From: Pezicula radicicola
Lineage: Eukaryota > Ascomycota > Leotiomycetes > Helotiales > Dermateaceae
DNA: 64,000 nucleotides
NCBI GenBank assembly: GCA_003008705.1
Contig: PDUO01000012.1
Coordinates: 882,870 to 946,869 of the forward strand
Direction of reading: 5' to 3'
Under the pieces are notes generated by a model. That model was not told the DNA's origin and searched no databases. It saw nothing but the letters and a program-made list of their open reading frames with translations. Both the position numbers and the translations under genes were made by a program. Of the stretch, positions 1-11,918 are shown in pieces. The first letter of the stretch is position 1. Every line of letters begins with the position of its first letter.

Positions 1-1320
1 TTTCCCTCCTTAGGAAGAAAACTTGGAAGAGGAATTTGTTGCATATCGTAATTGACATATTTCCTGTTTGAGAATTTAGAGGCTGAGGGCTAAGTTGCCT
101 ATTGTAGATTATTTGATTAAGAGGCTGAGAAAGAGGTGACAATGACGGTGAGGTGAGGCAGACGTAGGAATTTTGTTGCATATCGCAATCGAAATATTTC
201 CTGTTTAAGAATTTAAAGGTTATACAGTACGGAAAGAGGAAATTGGAAATTAGAAGAGGAGGGCGCCATTTATCGGTTAATTTTTAGTAGTTAGCTGTTT
301 TTTTAAGCAGGTAATTTGAGTTTCAATACTTTTGTTGCATATCGCTGTTGGGGTGTGTATTTCCCGACTTGGAATTCTGTACGTAGGTACGAAGTACTAT
401 ACGACGAGTTACCGGTTACCGGGCTGGATTGCCTTTTTAGGTTTTTTAAGGGAGTCAATTCAACCGATGATTAATTGTTATGATTTGCTTTTGCTTGGGA
501 CTTGTTCAATGTAATAGTTTTGTTGCATATCTGCAAATGAGGTGCTCCCGACTTAGAATGCCGTCTCTTGTGACTACTACTAGTACTAAAAGTAGGAAAT
601 CTGTGGAACTATTACCTAGGAAAAGAGGGGTCTAGTTAAGGACTCTAACGAGCTACGTGCACTTTTGCAAAAAATCATTCCATTACCATATTCTCAATAA
701 TCTTTGTTGCATGTCTGCAAATGAGGTGCTCCTCCCGATTTACAATGCCATCTCATGTAAGTAACTACTACTAGTACTAAAAGAAGGAAAGATCCGGCGT
801 CCTTAGCTAGAAAAGAGGGGTTCAAGCTTAGCCTTTAGTTGATTAAGTGCCACTTGCAAAAGAATCACTCTATAATCTCGTTCTCAAGAATCTTTGTTGC
901 AAGTCTACAATTGCGATACCGCGTTGCGTTGCCCTTTTCAGCTTCAAAGAGAAGGAATCACCAGGAATGTGAACGTAAGATTATTGTACGAGCACCATTT
1001 ATCGTTCCATTTACCTCCGGGAACTTTTACTTAAGGAGCTTTTGTTGCAAGTCTGCAAATGAGGCAATTCCCGACTGAGGATGCCGGTTTCTTACAACAA
1101 GCCGATAAATATTTGAGAGAGGAAATATTCAGAGTCCTGAAGCCGGCGCTTTATTATTTATCGAATCAAGACTCCCCCTTTTCATTGAAAATCCTTCTAT
1201 TACCGTTCACTTGTTGAACTCGAACTTCTTTGTTGCACGTCTTCAAATGTGGTATTTCCCGGTAAATAATGCCGTGGTCTGTTAATCGCATGTTCAATAC
1301 TAGAATTTAGGTAGAAAGGA
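1..1320. repeat. Degenerate tandem array, eight units
   Basis: The 9-mer TTTGTTGCA occurs at 35, 172, 331, 519, 703, 893, 1041 and 1229, a spacing of 137 to 190 bases. Each copy is followed by related sequence: TATC or TCTGCAAATGAGG, then TTCCCGACT, then an ATGCC-like stretch. The copies at 519 and 703 match over most of a roughly 185-base unit, including the shared block ACTACTACTAGTACTAAAAG and an AAAAGAGGGG motif. The first two copies share a different 3' half (ATATTTCCTGTTT, AGAATTTA). No long open frame runs through the array. The array probably continues to the left of the window. Its nature (satellite, decayed transposon or duplicated regulatory sequence) cannot be decided here. Confidence 0.75.
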
Positions 1321-2356
1321 ACGGTGAAAAGGAGCAAAGGAAAGAGAAATAGGGGGGTGGCGGGCTTAAGCGAGAAGCCGCGGCGACGGAGATCGCCTAT
1401 GGCTTTTCTAGAATGGTGGAAGAAATTTTCAGGTTTGCGGCGGAGACCTGGTCCAGGTTATCGGATCATGGTGGTGCATCGGTGGTCTGATAACTCTGCT
1501 CATCTTCTTTACAGTGGTTTGTCTATGAAAACATATCATGTCATTGATGATACCATATTTTGCTGTTCGCCTGAATTTCCATATTAAGCATTGTTGAGGA
1601 TTACTTGGTTGAAAATCCAATTGGACCTGGTGGGTGGAATTTTTACTGCGGTCAGTCACTGGTTGTCTGATATTTTTGGGTTTTCATGGGTTTTTCTTGG
1701 ATTTTCATCTCTCGCATGGGTTTTCAGCCTTGTTGTTCAAATTTCCCCACGGGCAATGCCGCATGGGTTCCTGCTTATTTTCTTGGTGCACACGTTCTTA
1801 CACCGCATAGGCACGTTCATAGCCACCTTCTACTGGTTCATCCCGAGGATCCCATTAAGCTTTGCCAGCTTTCGGCCGGGTTTTCTTCTTGGTCTTGACG
1901 TATTGTCGTATGAGATAGCATAAAGATATCGTGATGTTTATCCATTGCATTTCCGCATTTGGAAAGGCTGGGTGTATTTCGTATGTTTTTGGAGGCTTTT
2001 TGGTGGGGGATGGCGTTGGTGTGGTATGATTGTTTCTCTTGTATGGATATAGATTTTGGAGGTCGGAGATTCTAGCTTGCATAGATGATGAAATTAATTA
2101 AATGCTAGGTTGATATATATTTGTTTGTTTGTTACTGGTTATTGGATTTCTTTTTTATCATCAGCATCATTCAGATACAAAAGCACATCTACAGCTTGAT
2201 ATAAGCAGCTTCTCAGCTCAACCCAAATCTCCACTCTACTTGCTTCAGCACACCTCACTCTTCAGCATAAAAACAAAAACAAAACTCCTCTCAAACACCA
2301 AACATCTCCACACAACATCTAAAACTAAACCAAAACAAAAAAACACATCAACGAAA
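1321..2356. other. Intergenic, no supported gene
   Basis: Several short overlapping open frames exist on both strands, but none has a recognisable domain or convincing splice structure. The last 200 bases, before the ATG at 2357, are C- and A-rich with few G, typical of a fungal 5' untranslated leader (CACCAAACATCTCC, AACTAAACC). Confidence 0.5.
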
Positions 2357-2711
2357 ATGTCACCAATCACCCACCTCCGCACATTTACTCCACTCACTCG
2401 CACCATGATCCGCCAAGTCCCAAAATTCTCCAACGCATCTCGAAACTTCTCAATTAACGCAATGAGACAAAACCTCTCAGCTCAAATCTTTGAACGTACT
2501 GCTTTGGTTAAGGACCCAGCTCCTGCTGATTACGGACGATTAGTTAGACATGTTGGTGGGATTGCGAAATTGTAAGTCTCTACTTCGTATTCTTCACTTG
2601 TTTATATGTTTGGATTTATACTAACTGATTTCGAACAGTTACTTTCCTTTCTACGCTGTCTTCTTGGGATGGGTCTTCGGTGTTGAGGCGCTTTGTGATG
2701 GCCATTTATAA
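2357..2711 (+). CDS. Small mitochondrial inner-membrane protein, two exons
   Basis: Exons 2357-2571 and 2639-2711 encode about 95 residues. The intron has a GTAAGT donor, a CTAAC branch site and a CAG acceptor. The first half is rich in Arg, Ser and Thr with no acidic residues until about residue 46, as in a mitochondrial presequence (for example SRNFSINAMRQ). The C-terminal exon is one short hydrophobic helix with FPFYAVF followed by a small acidic tail. This size and layout resemble small nuclear-encoded subunits of respiratory complex IV (Cox7-like, which carry a PFYA segment) or of ATP synthase (subunit j-like). The exact family is not certain. An upstream in-frame extension exists, but the ATG at 2357 follows a clean leader and starts the presequence, so it is preferred. 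Confidence 0.7.
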
Positions 2712-5040
2712 GGACTCGAAATGTTAGATGATTGGTCGGCCGATTGATTATTCAAAAGACGAGCCAGGGAAGATGGTAAAAAATTCATCGGGGAAGCATT
2801 TATATTGGGGGGGTTTCTTTTGTTGATTTTGAAATGGCATGGCATGGCATGGCATTGCGGTGGCGTTTGGGTAGTGTCTAATTACTCGTTTTGAACGAGG
2901 TTTTCGAAAAGAGAGACGAAGGATCTGTATATAGGATGTGGCAAAGGATAGAATAACATGCAAATGTTTCTTGAAGGTGGAAGTTTACTTGGTCTTGTGG
3001 AAAATATAGAGTAAGTACACAAGAAAGCATCGTGATGCATTAAATGTTGACTGGACTAGGGAAACTGGTCTACAGAAAACAGTGAATACCTACCTACATT
3101 ATGTCGTTATCGACTTTTCCTCCACGGCCAGCACTCCTAGCCCGGGAGTCAATTATCCCTCGACATTTCGAACGTCCTCATCGAAAGTCCTCATAAAACT
3201 CGGCACGATCACTTCGAATTTAACAACACCATCCAACACCTAAGACTTTTACTACGAACCTTACGTCGTAACCGAGTCGTTTCAACTTTATAACAATAGC
3301 CAGGGGATATTTACAAACTACACGCGACACTAGCGGACAACTCTTTTAGTTCAACCTCACCTCGATTCATCGCAACCCAATCGCGAAGTCGAATAGCCGC
3401 TACCCTACCTAATTCCAGGAAAGGATCTTTCTAATCGGGCAATCGCTTCCAGCTTAGACCACCTTGAGGATCTTCTTTGCTACTTGCTTATCTGTTAACT
3501 ATTTTAGACTCCTTGTACTACAAAATAACAAACACCTCTTCAACCTTTGAGATCTCCCTCAATTGTCGAGTCGCCAACAACAATACGCAGCTTTAGCGTG
3601 CCGGGCTACATACGTGTTCAGGGGGGAAAAGGAACTATCTCGCTTAAAATCCAGTGGGCTGATACCCAGACAAGAATATGCCACCATCCACATGCACAGC
3701 CTTACACCATCCACGTCACATCTAGAAGAAAATAAAGAGTAATTATAAGCGGAAAGAGTTCTAGTTTTACTTGGGATTTCGAGGATACCTTCGCCACAGA
3801 AGTACTTAAGGGTTATTTTGGTTGTTGGACATGATGAGTGAACAAGACGTAGCAATACCTCTTAGTACATACACTCTGGAATGAAGTACGATGAAAGCTC
3901 ATTGTAAGTGGGCTCGTTATGGGGAATTTAGAAGATTGGGAAAATTGGTTTTTTGGATACGGTTTTTTTTAATGGGAATTCGAGTGGGTGAAGCTTTTAT
4001 ATCTTGTCTTTCCTTGATATCTCAAACCCCGTCATATTTTACTCTATTATAGGTACGCAGAGAAAGTCAAGTCAGTATAACGACACCGGCACGCCGCTCC
4101 ACCAAATCCATCTCCACTTAATAGCCACTCCCCTTAATCAAACACAACCTCTCAAAAGGAAAAGGAGAAGGAGAAGGAGAGGTGGAGGGGGGTGGAGGGT
4201 GATGTCACCAACCTCGCTCGCTCTATAGCAATAAAGTCTACCACTCAATATCAGCACTCCTCCATCTCCTCACCAAAAACACAACGAGCTCCTCTATAAG
4301 AATATCTACAAGAAGAGACTTTGGTATCCAAACGACAAATAAAAGACACCACATCTCAAACTCAGATCTTCGAGAGTTCGGCGTCTGTAAAGGATATAGA
4401 GCATGCATGTAACTGCGTTTAGGTGAACAAGCCAGCACCGACGAATTCAGACTTGCGGCTGCATTCGACTTCAACCATGTCTTCGACCAAGTCTTCGCTC
4501 GCTACGAAGCAATCAATCCTAGACCGAGTTATCGCAGATGCATGGGGCACTACAGGCCTTACCCGCCAAGTTTGAATTACATATCTCATCTATGAGCCAC
4601 CGAGACTTGCCTCTATCCTGATCATTGTTTAAAAGTTGATCAGGTCGATTAGAATAGGATTAAATTCTAAAGCTTGTCAAGTTCTATATTGCTGTTACTT
4701 AATTCAAGTAAAAATCTATCAGATAAAAGAATTATAGCTTTTAACAATACAATTTCCTTTCATCCCATCTTTTAACCCGTATTTAACTTGACAATAGAGA
4801 CAGTTATTGACAACAAATGTCTTCCTTCGCAATCGAAAAAACTTTCGCAGTGGAGTTAGTAAGATTAGACGAAGGATGTGAGAGGCGGGTTGATGGAGGA
4901 ATTTTCTTGTCTATGGATGTGTGTCTAACTGTAGACAAGTCACTTCTCTCCTGCCTTCGCCTCTGTCTTTCTCGTCGCTTGTTATATTTGGTTCTTGGTC
5001 CCTATACCAGGTTGAGAATTAAGATAGTTGTGTACTACCA
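2712..5040. other. Intergenic, no supported gene
   Basis: No frame here shows a domain or plausible exon chain. A short GGCAT microsatellite (four units) lies at 2836-2855 in the 3' flank of the mitochondrial protein gene. A purine-rich run of GGAGAA-type units lies near 4157-4200. From about 4620 the sequence becomes AT-rich. Confidence 0.45.
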
Positions 5041-5410
5041 ACCGCGTCACTTGGACTCTGCCTCTGTCTGATTTCCTGGTACAGAACTTTGATGAGTTTG
5101 AAGGGTGAATGAATAGCACTTATCAAACAAATAGACTAGTAACAGATAGCAAGGTAGAGAGTATTTATATGTAATTTTACTTTGTTAACACTGTACATAA
5201 ATGGAATGTGCACAATCATAGATAAACTATCTCTCTATAAGCTATCTTTGAACTTTGCCTTCCTCTAACTCCTAACGTAGGAATTTGATAAGTTTGCAGG
5301 TAATTGAATAGTTATTGTCAACCAGAGAACTAGTAGCAGATAGCGAGGTAGAGAATTTACTTTTAGTTTTGCTTTCTTAACATTATATATAAATGAAATG
5401 TTTATTTTAG
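5041..5410. repeat. Imperfect direct duplication in AT-rich DNA
   Basis: Two diverged copies of a roughly 175-base segment lie side by side, at about 5041-5215 and 5235-5410. Shared landmarks are TTTGATRAGTTTG, ACTAGTARCAGATAGC, AAGGTAGAGA or GAGGTAGAGA, and TATAAATGRAATGT. Many differences are A/G or C/T transitions, which would fit repeat-induced point mutation of a duplicated sequence. No coding capacity is left. Confidence 0.55.
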
Positions 5411-5781
5411 TTAGTATCTATGAGACTGTCCTGTATACTTAATGAAGGTTAACTCGCTTAGAAGCAAAACAATTATAGATAATTCTAAAATTACAAGCTT
5501 TAATAGAGTCTATAAAGCATCCTGATTTCTTTCTTCTGCTACGTTTACAAAGTGGTTCCTCTCCCTTTACACACTAATAGCTCCACAGGCCGTTATATAG
5601 GTAAAACCTCTAAAAAGCCTACTATCTCCTAGATTTTCTACTTATCTTATTACGAAATTATAAACACCGATGTATCCTAAATTGTGACTATAAGCCCCAA
5701 GCATTCTACCTGTACTATAGCTAAAGGATGAAGAACCTAGGTTGACCCCCTCCCCCCCAAAACAAAAGAACTACTGTACAG

Positions 5782-6017
5782 ATTGCTTTATAATATGTTG
5801 TGTTGAATATAGTGAATATATAGGTATAAGTAGGCCCATTCCCACACACTAACTTCCTCATAGAACACAATACAACCATATTGCCACCCACATGTTGTCC
5901 GAAATAAGCTTCTCATTCAACATATTGTTTAATTAGAGCTATATGTCAAGTGAGCAACTCAAATTAAGAGAGCTACTTAGATAGAAAACTGTTTAAAATA
6001 ACATCCTACAGAGCAAT
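5782..6017. mobile_element. MITE, copy 1, interrupted by an LTR
   Basis: The left end reads ATTGCTTTATAATATGTT and the right end AAAATAACATCCTACAGAGCAAT, which are diverged inverted repeats of each other. The internal segment with CAAGTGAGCAACTC, GAGCTACTTAGATAGAAA and CTGTTTAAAAT is clearly related to the element at 58246-58373. Without the inserted LTR the copy is about 110 bases. No transposase is present, so this is a non-autonomous element, probably mutated by RIP. Confidence 0.65.
5801..5922. mobile_element. Solo LTR, Ty1/copia-like, nested in the MITE
   Basis: This 122-base segment starts TGTTGAAT and ends ATTCAACA, a perfect 8-base inverted repeat with the TG...CA ends of retrotransposon LTRs. 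The interior (ATAGGTATAAGTAGGCCC near the left, CACATGTTGTCC and AAGCTTCTCATTCAACA near the right) is in the style of fungal copia LTRs. It is flanked by TGTTG on the left and TATTG on the right, a 5-base target duplication with one G-to-A change. Removing it restores the alignment with the uninterrupted MITE copy at 58246. There is no internal domain on either side, so it is a solo LTR. Confidence 0.7.
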
Positions 6018-7194
6018 TATCACAATCCAAGAAAATACTAGCAAGTACAACAAGTAAACTTAAATAAGGTATTTACCTCTATGTAAACCAGAGACAGAAC
6101 ATGTCTGAAAGGCCTGCTTACTTAACCTATAATATCTCAAGGGGTCTAATAAGACAGCAAGCTTAAAACAAGACTACGTCCAACTTGTAAAACATTATCC
6201 AAAGTAGATATTTAAGAAAGACAAATATAATATCCTTTTAGATTTTAAACTTCCTATATCATGTTCTATTACATTTAAGTTTGGCTTTTTTTACTTTTGC
6301 TTCGCTTACCTATAGCTCTATTATATACCTATAACGGACGGATATCTAAATCTACATAGGTAGAAAATTCTAGGCTAAGCAATATCCCCACGACTTCAAG
6401 AATCACTTCTTTTTGAGAATTAGTTGCCGAATAGTAATGTATCATTTAAGTTGGCTGAGTTACTTTTAACCTAGTAAAGGGTAGAACTTAATTGCTGCAC
6501 TCTTATGTGACAGTCACGTTCATCACATTCCACTAAAATCTTAGTTTCGGGACGACGGGAACTCAGATATATGAATCGAGCGGATTATACGGCCCGATCC
6601 TTTGAGCTGAAACTCTAATTGCATGATACTTCAATTGAAGAAAGTAGTTCAAATAGAAGCAATAGCGTACTGCAATGCGCAAATACTCTCATATAGATAG
6701 TTATTCTGTAGCTATAAAAAAAGGTAGGATTAAAATGAATGCAGACCCACGATATAAAAGACCGTATATGCAACACCAGCGCCATCTTCTGCAAACCCAA
6801 TCACATATCCCTGATGCCTTTCCTTCCTCCCTTCCATCCCTGATGTTCCTCAAAACAAGCAGCAAGCCAGCAACAGCATAAAAGCAAGAAGCAACGCAAA
6901 AAAGCCACCAATGCTAATGCTTGATGCAAGTCCACAGTAGACTCCACTTGATATGATACAATGCGCAGAAGGCAAAGATGTCGAACACGCCACGCCACCG
7001 TATTTCCAAAAAAGATTCCAACAAGCAAGAAGCCCTCCAAACGCTAGAATGCCTCGAGTAGAAATATTGACTCCGCCTTTGCTTTACTCCATCGCTACCG
7101 TGTATCAGAAGTTTTGTCAACAAACACGTTGGTCGTTAATCGTTATTCGTGTGGTAGGTATGTGTCTCGTTGTGGGGTATGAGAGGTTTGGTGC

Positions 7195-7763
7195 TTATGG
7201 GCATTCGTATGGCTCACATGGAGGACAGTAGTCGTGTGTACCGTAAATTTCAGCTTTGCAGCAGGAGAGGCAGCAGTGGTTGACAGGTGTTTTTGGAATG
7301 GAGGTTGCCATTTTGAGGTACTAGAGGAATGTGTGTGGTGCTTGTTGGGCTGGATGAGGAAGCTCGAGATGGTTTGATGGCGCTTGTGAAACGTACTTCG
7401 CTGTAGTGTTGTGAATTCTGGTGATACAGCGACACGAAATAGCTTGTGAGATCTCCGCGACTTATGACTGATTGTCTCCTTGAATAGTTTTTGATATGTT
7501 TAGAACCTATCACAGTCTTGAGCGTAACGTGAAGCTGGTTGTGAATGGATATATGGAAAGAGATATCTCTCGGGATGGGGGAACACAACAAACTTATGCT
7601 TATCACAACCGCCGCCACAAAGGCGACACATGAGCCCGACTCTATCCAGGCCGCCGAATGTATGTATTCCTTTTTCTGGCATGCATCCGCTGACATACGG
7701 TGCGATACTGCACTGCCCCTCCACCAGATGCAGTTGGACGGCGCTTTAAGGGCCAAAAAGTGA
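7195..7763 (-). CDS. Possible small cysteine-rich protein, multi-exon
   Basis: I do not recognise a family. Three minus-strand pieces look coding. The first, about 7763 to 7560, encodes a segment with CSIAPYVSGCMPEK, HTFGGLDRVG and MCRLCGGGCDKHKF. A second runs to a strong GTACGT donor near 7400. The last, from a TCTAG acceptor at about 7324 to the TAA at 7195, encodes SIPKTPVNHCCLSCC and YCPPCEPYECP, with eight cysteines in its final 28 residues. The CxxC-type spacing suggests metal binding or disulphides. The second and last pieces join in frame, but the first lies in another frame, so an intron or a break between them is unresolved and no start codon is assigned. Confidence 0.3.
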
Positions 7764-10700
7764 GGCTGTATTTGCCTTACGAGAACCGGAGGATGCAATT
7801 GGTACGACGTTCCAACCCCTCACTGATAACATTCAGAACAACGAAAACGTGCAAAAGGAAATCTGATATATCAGTTATTCGTCTTCTCGACAGAGGATAA
7901 CGTCGAGAAAGGCGTGACGCTGACACTCTGCACGGCCGCGCGTGATACATCCCCATAATATTTGTTTGTGGATGTAACATGAGGGCGCATGGCGTCTACT
8001 TTAGTTCTGTAGAGGCCGGAAGTGCTCAGACGCTTACACCCTGTAACTCACAGAGATAGCCTCGTGGTCCTGCTGGGGTGTTTGATGAGGGAGGTTGGTG
8101 GTGGACGAGGGGAACATGGGAGGACAGGCATTATAGTGATCCGAGACCTCGGATCCGATAGATAAATCGCACTTCACCGGATGGGTATGTGCTTCAGTTG
8201 TCTCGAATACAGCATCGAGACTAGAATGTTCTCCCTATTGTGGAAAAGGGTGTATTTGTCAAGACGCTACCGAGTTTCTTGACTGACATTGATAATGGAA
8301 CAAGCCGAGTGGAGACTCAGGCAGGGTGCAGGTGTGCTTATCTCAGTTTGAGAGAGAGATCGGACACCAAGACATGACGAGGTAAAGGCTTGAGAGAAAG
8401 AGGTCGTTTGTTGGGCTTATAGTACATTGATATTGAAGGAGAATTACTGATCCGGAAATAGAGCCGGGGAAAACAGCGCAAATAATGAGACCACATCCAT
8501 GTTAAATGGAAATACTTTATGTACAAAGTACTCCATATCAGACATGATTCAACTAGTCTGCATGAACGATGCAGGATGGAAGCAAAGGACAACATTTGTG
8601 CAAAAGCGGGATGCTATATCCGCGAATTATACATCGTCCAAAAAGCAAAACTCCCCGATTTAAAGGATGCCCTATACCAATTTCGTAGCCGATAAGTAAG
8701 CAAATTCAGGTACTGGTAACTGCCTGTACCCAAACCAGCTGCGATGGAAGGTAAACCCCAAGCCACGCTGATGCATTTTGTACGACTTTGGGCCTAGCCC
8801 AAACTCTAAAGGTCACGAACGGCAGACTGGCATAATTGTATCGTAGATTGCGGAACTATCCACTTGTTATTGCATATAATATTATATGCTGATCCAAGGC
8901 AAAAGTGTTGGATATTCCTGCCGTAATGACAATTATGAGCAGGCTGAGATAGACTCAATGGGACATCTTTGTAGTCCCCGAGGTTGCAACGAGGCATAAG
9001 ACCAGGAATAATTGTCTTATATTGTAACAGTGGTAGAACATATTGATGGACGCTCCTACGGCCATTGCCGACGGGAAAAGCGAAGATAAGAAAAGCAGAG
9101 TGCAGGAAACTCGCAGCGTAGCTTAAAGCAGACAGACACAAATTGAAGCTGGAACAACTCAAACGTCCTACTCCTCTATTTTTCCATCTCTGGCTGATAC
9201 GATTAAATTTATTATAGGAATGTCCTGATCCAGCAAATACCTCAACAGACTCCTTGAGCTGTTATCTTGCACTGCTAGTACAAATCACTCATGAGGAATC
9301 CTCACAATGCTAAGCGCCATCCAGAGTATGAGCGTATCAAATGGTGGGCTTCTAGTATGTACTTTATGCATCTCTGATCTCTTTTGTCTTAGCAGGAAGC
9401 GACTTGTCAACTGTGAGGGGAAGAATATAGGTGGGAGGTAGCACTTGACGGCGCCGTCGTTCCGGCTGGTGCCTTGTTCAAAATAAGCCACAACGAGATC
9501 ATACTTGTCATCGAACACATCATCAATATCAATCCTAGTTGACCTTCACCAATATACAGTCCTTCAGTCCGGATGGTAGGAAAATTGTATGAGCGGCTGA
9601 TCCCGCTGCGAAGACTTGGTCTATCTCTAGCAAGTACAACCAGTATCTACCTATGTTTTCTTATGCTCTCTATCATCTGTCAAAGCCGTCTGAGATTAGT
9701 GCTGACTGGACTACGTCTTCAATGTATGGGCATGTAACCATCTGACATCTCCTCTGGATGTCACCCGGTTTTCGATTGGCCATCCATTCTTGTCATTGCT
9801 GTCAGCTTTTGAAATCGAACTTTCGAGATGATCGAATTTGAAAGAGACAGACGTGGGAGGCGATGGAAGGAGCTGTCATACCATCAAGCGGATGTCTCGC
9901 TTCGTGGGTTAACGCTAACCCCCCTTTCCTTCCTAAATTATAATACTAACGTCGCACCCTTCCTGCGCATGGCTTGTTTTAGTTTGCCACTCTTTCTTCA
10001 ACTCGGAAGTAAAGTACAGTTACATTTTATTTTAGACATTCCACAGACACACTCTCCGCGGAGTTCGTTCTGCGAAGAATCTTTCTGCAGCCCAATCACT
10101 CAATTCTACTCGCACTCGCGACGATATATGAGTAATTGATTCAGACAGATCAGGCAACACCGACGCAGTACTACTACCTCACTCTCACTAAAGCTCAACT
10201 TGCGTCCGAATATTTCATGCACAGCTGCTGCTCAGCCTTACAACCTCGACAAGGAAGGGAAATTTAATCCAAATATAGTTCGATGGATCATCGGAGTCCG
10301 TCGAAGCCTTGTCTATCTTTGGTGCCAATCACAAGAATCAAAGCTCCTACTGTCGTGAGACTTCAGCAAAAAGTAAGTAACTGAGAGTCGACGTGCCGGG
10401 CAAGGCAAGACAGAGACCTCGTTGAAGTAATTGGAAAACCTTAGAGAGAAACGAAATCAATAATATTTCGGGTTCACGACGTCTCTTAAAACCTCCCTAA
10501 AAATATTTCCTTTTAGCTTCACAGCTTTCTTTCGAGTTTTTGATATTTCAGTTTTGACTACTTGGTATGTAGGGCTTCGGTAAGACAGAAGGTGGTTTCA
10601 GTTGATGCTTATTCTTGTTGTGGACGTCCGACGCTGTGTTGACTCCATCTGGATTAGTCTGTGAATATCTTGTCTTGTCTCGTTGATTTGGAAGTTTGCT

Positions 10701-11918
10701 TTTGATTTAAGTTGGATTGGAAGACAAGTGCTGTAAGCTGCTTAGTAGCGTGTCGTGAGATACGTAGCGTGCTTACATCTCATCTCTAGGGTTGTTACAA
10801 GTCGGAATACATCGCAAATCGAGTCGCCAAAAGTGGGAGTGAAATGTTGCTGCGTCAGAGCGGTCTTGTCGACACCGTACTCTTCAAATTTGCGGTGCCA
10901 TCATAAGACGCTATTTCATCTGTGTTCTAGTACGCGCTAGCGCAACTTAGTAGCAGCCCATTGTAACCTATGTCGGCTATGTGTTTGGAACTTACAGTTG
11001 GATGCTTCATGTTTTAGACATTCTGTAAGTGACCTATAAGTAAATTTTCATCAGGCTGCCTCGTAGGGCTTTTGGTCACTTTCTTATTTTCGGATACGTG
11101 GTATTGAGGTGAGTGATTAGTTGCTTTTTCTTTCAAGTGTCCTTGCGGCTCCCGTCTTTATATACAATTCATTGCCCCCCGACATTAACCGTAGCCGATA
11201 TTCACCATTGAACTTTATCGGAATAAAGAGAGAATATTCAAGGAACAGTTTCCGGCTCAAGGAAGGATGAAACAATTAGCGCCCAACTATTTTAGGGTCT
11301 GGATTAGATCATTGGAGCCCAACGAAGTCAGCTCTGCTTATGACCTCGAAAAGGGGCTTAGGCGAGCCAAATAGTTTGACTTGGCCGTGGGCCACACGTG
11401 GTCTAAGAGGTTAACGCGCTTCACTGACACACGTACACGTTTTCTGTATAAGGCCGACCGAGGAACAATATTTGCAACAATAAACTCCGTTCTTCATATT
11501 TCTTATCTGCTGAAAGAAAGCCTGCGGGAGAATGAAAAGAAAACTCTTCGCAGTTCCGATGGGGAAGACTTTCTTTTGTCGGATCGGCCAAGCGTCGGAA
11601 AGCCGGTCTCTCCCACTCTTCAATCGTCAACGTAATATCATTATGTTTGAGGGGAGTATATATCTGGCCTTGTCATTCTATGACTGTAGGATGTCTGATT
11701 TATTCCACTAAGTGTTCTTACAACGTACATTTTTGAACGTTGTCCTCGTTGCCTATTCTCGCCAAGCTAGCCACCTTTTGCCTCCGGTCTTCCTCAGTGC
11801 CTCCAAGTTAAATATCAAGTTAAAAATCAGTGGCATCTTCAAGTTGAAGAGAAACCTACCTCTTGTATCACATTAAATATTTTCATCCTTCGATTAAGCC
11901 CAAGTTAAGAAACTCAAA
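7764..11918. other. Long gene-poor stretch
   Basis: About 4 kb without a gene I can support. Between 8955 and 9041 on the minus strand a 28-residue frame starts with an ATG and a signal-peptide-like hydrophobic run (LFLVLCLVATSG). It overlaps another frame with several cysteines (8806-9020), but the two are out of register. A short ATG frame at 10283 ends at a GTAAGT donor without a convincing second exon. The last 150 bases are the leader of the amidase gene. Confidence 0.4.

Larger units (their letters stand above)
5411..7194. other. AT-rich intergenic DNA outside the MITE
   Basis: Apart from the MITE at 5782-6017, this stretch has no supportable gene. It is AT-rich up to about 6500 with short stop-dense frames, then returns to average composition. 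It looks like decayed repeat DNA followed by ordinary intergenic sequence. Confidence 0.4.

Noticed and set aside
1324..1923. Overlapping open frames of 70 to 110 codons
   Set aside because: No domain, no plausible splice structure and Trp/Phe/Ser-rich composition typical of chance frames.
7250..7798. A 182-codon minus-strand frame taken as one gene
   Set aside because: Only its middle part is compatible with the candidate cysteine-rich gene; the whole frame has a TAG-adjacent acceptor and donor inside and no ATG with support.
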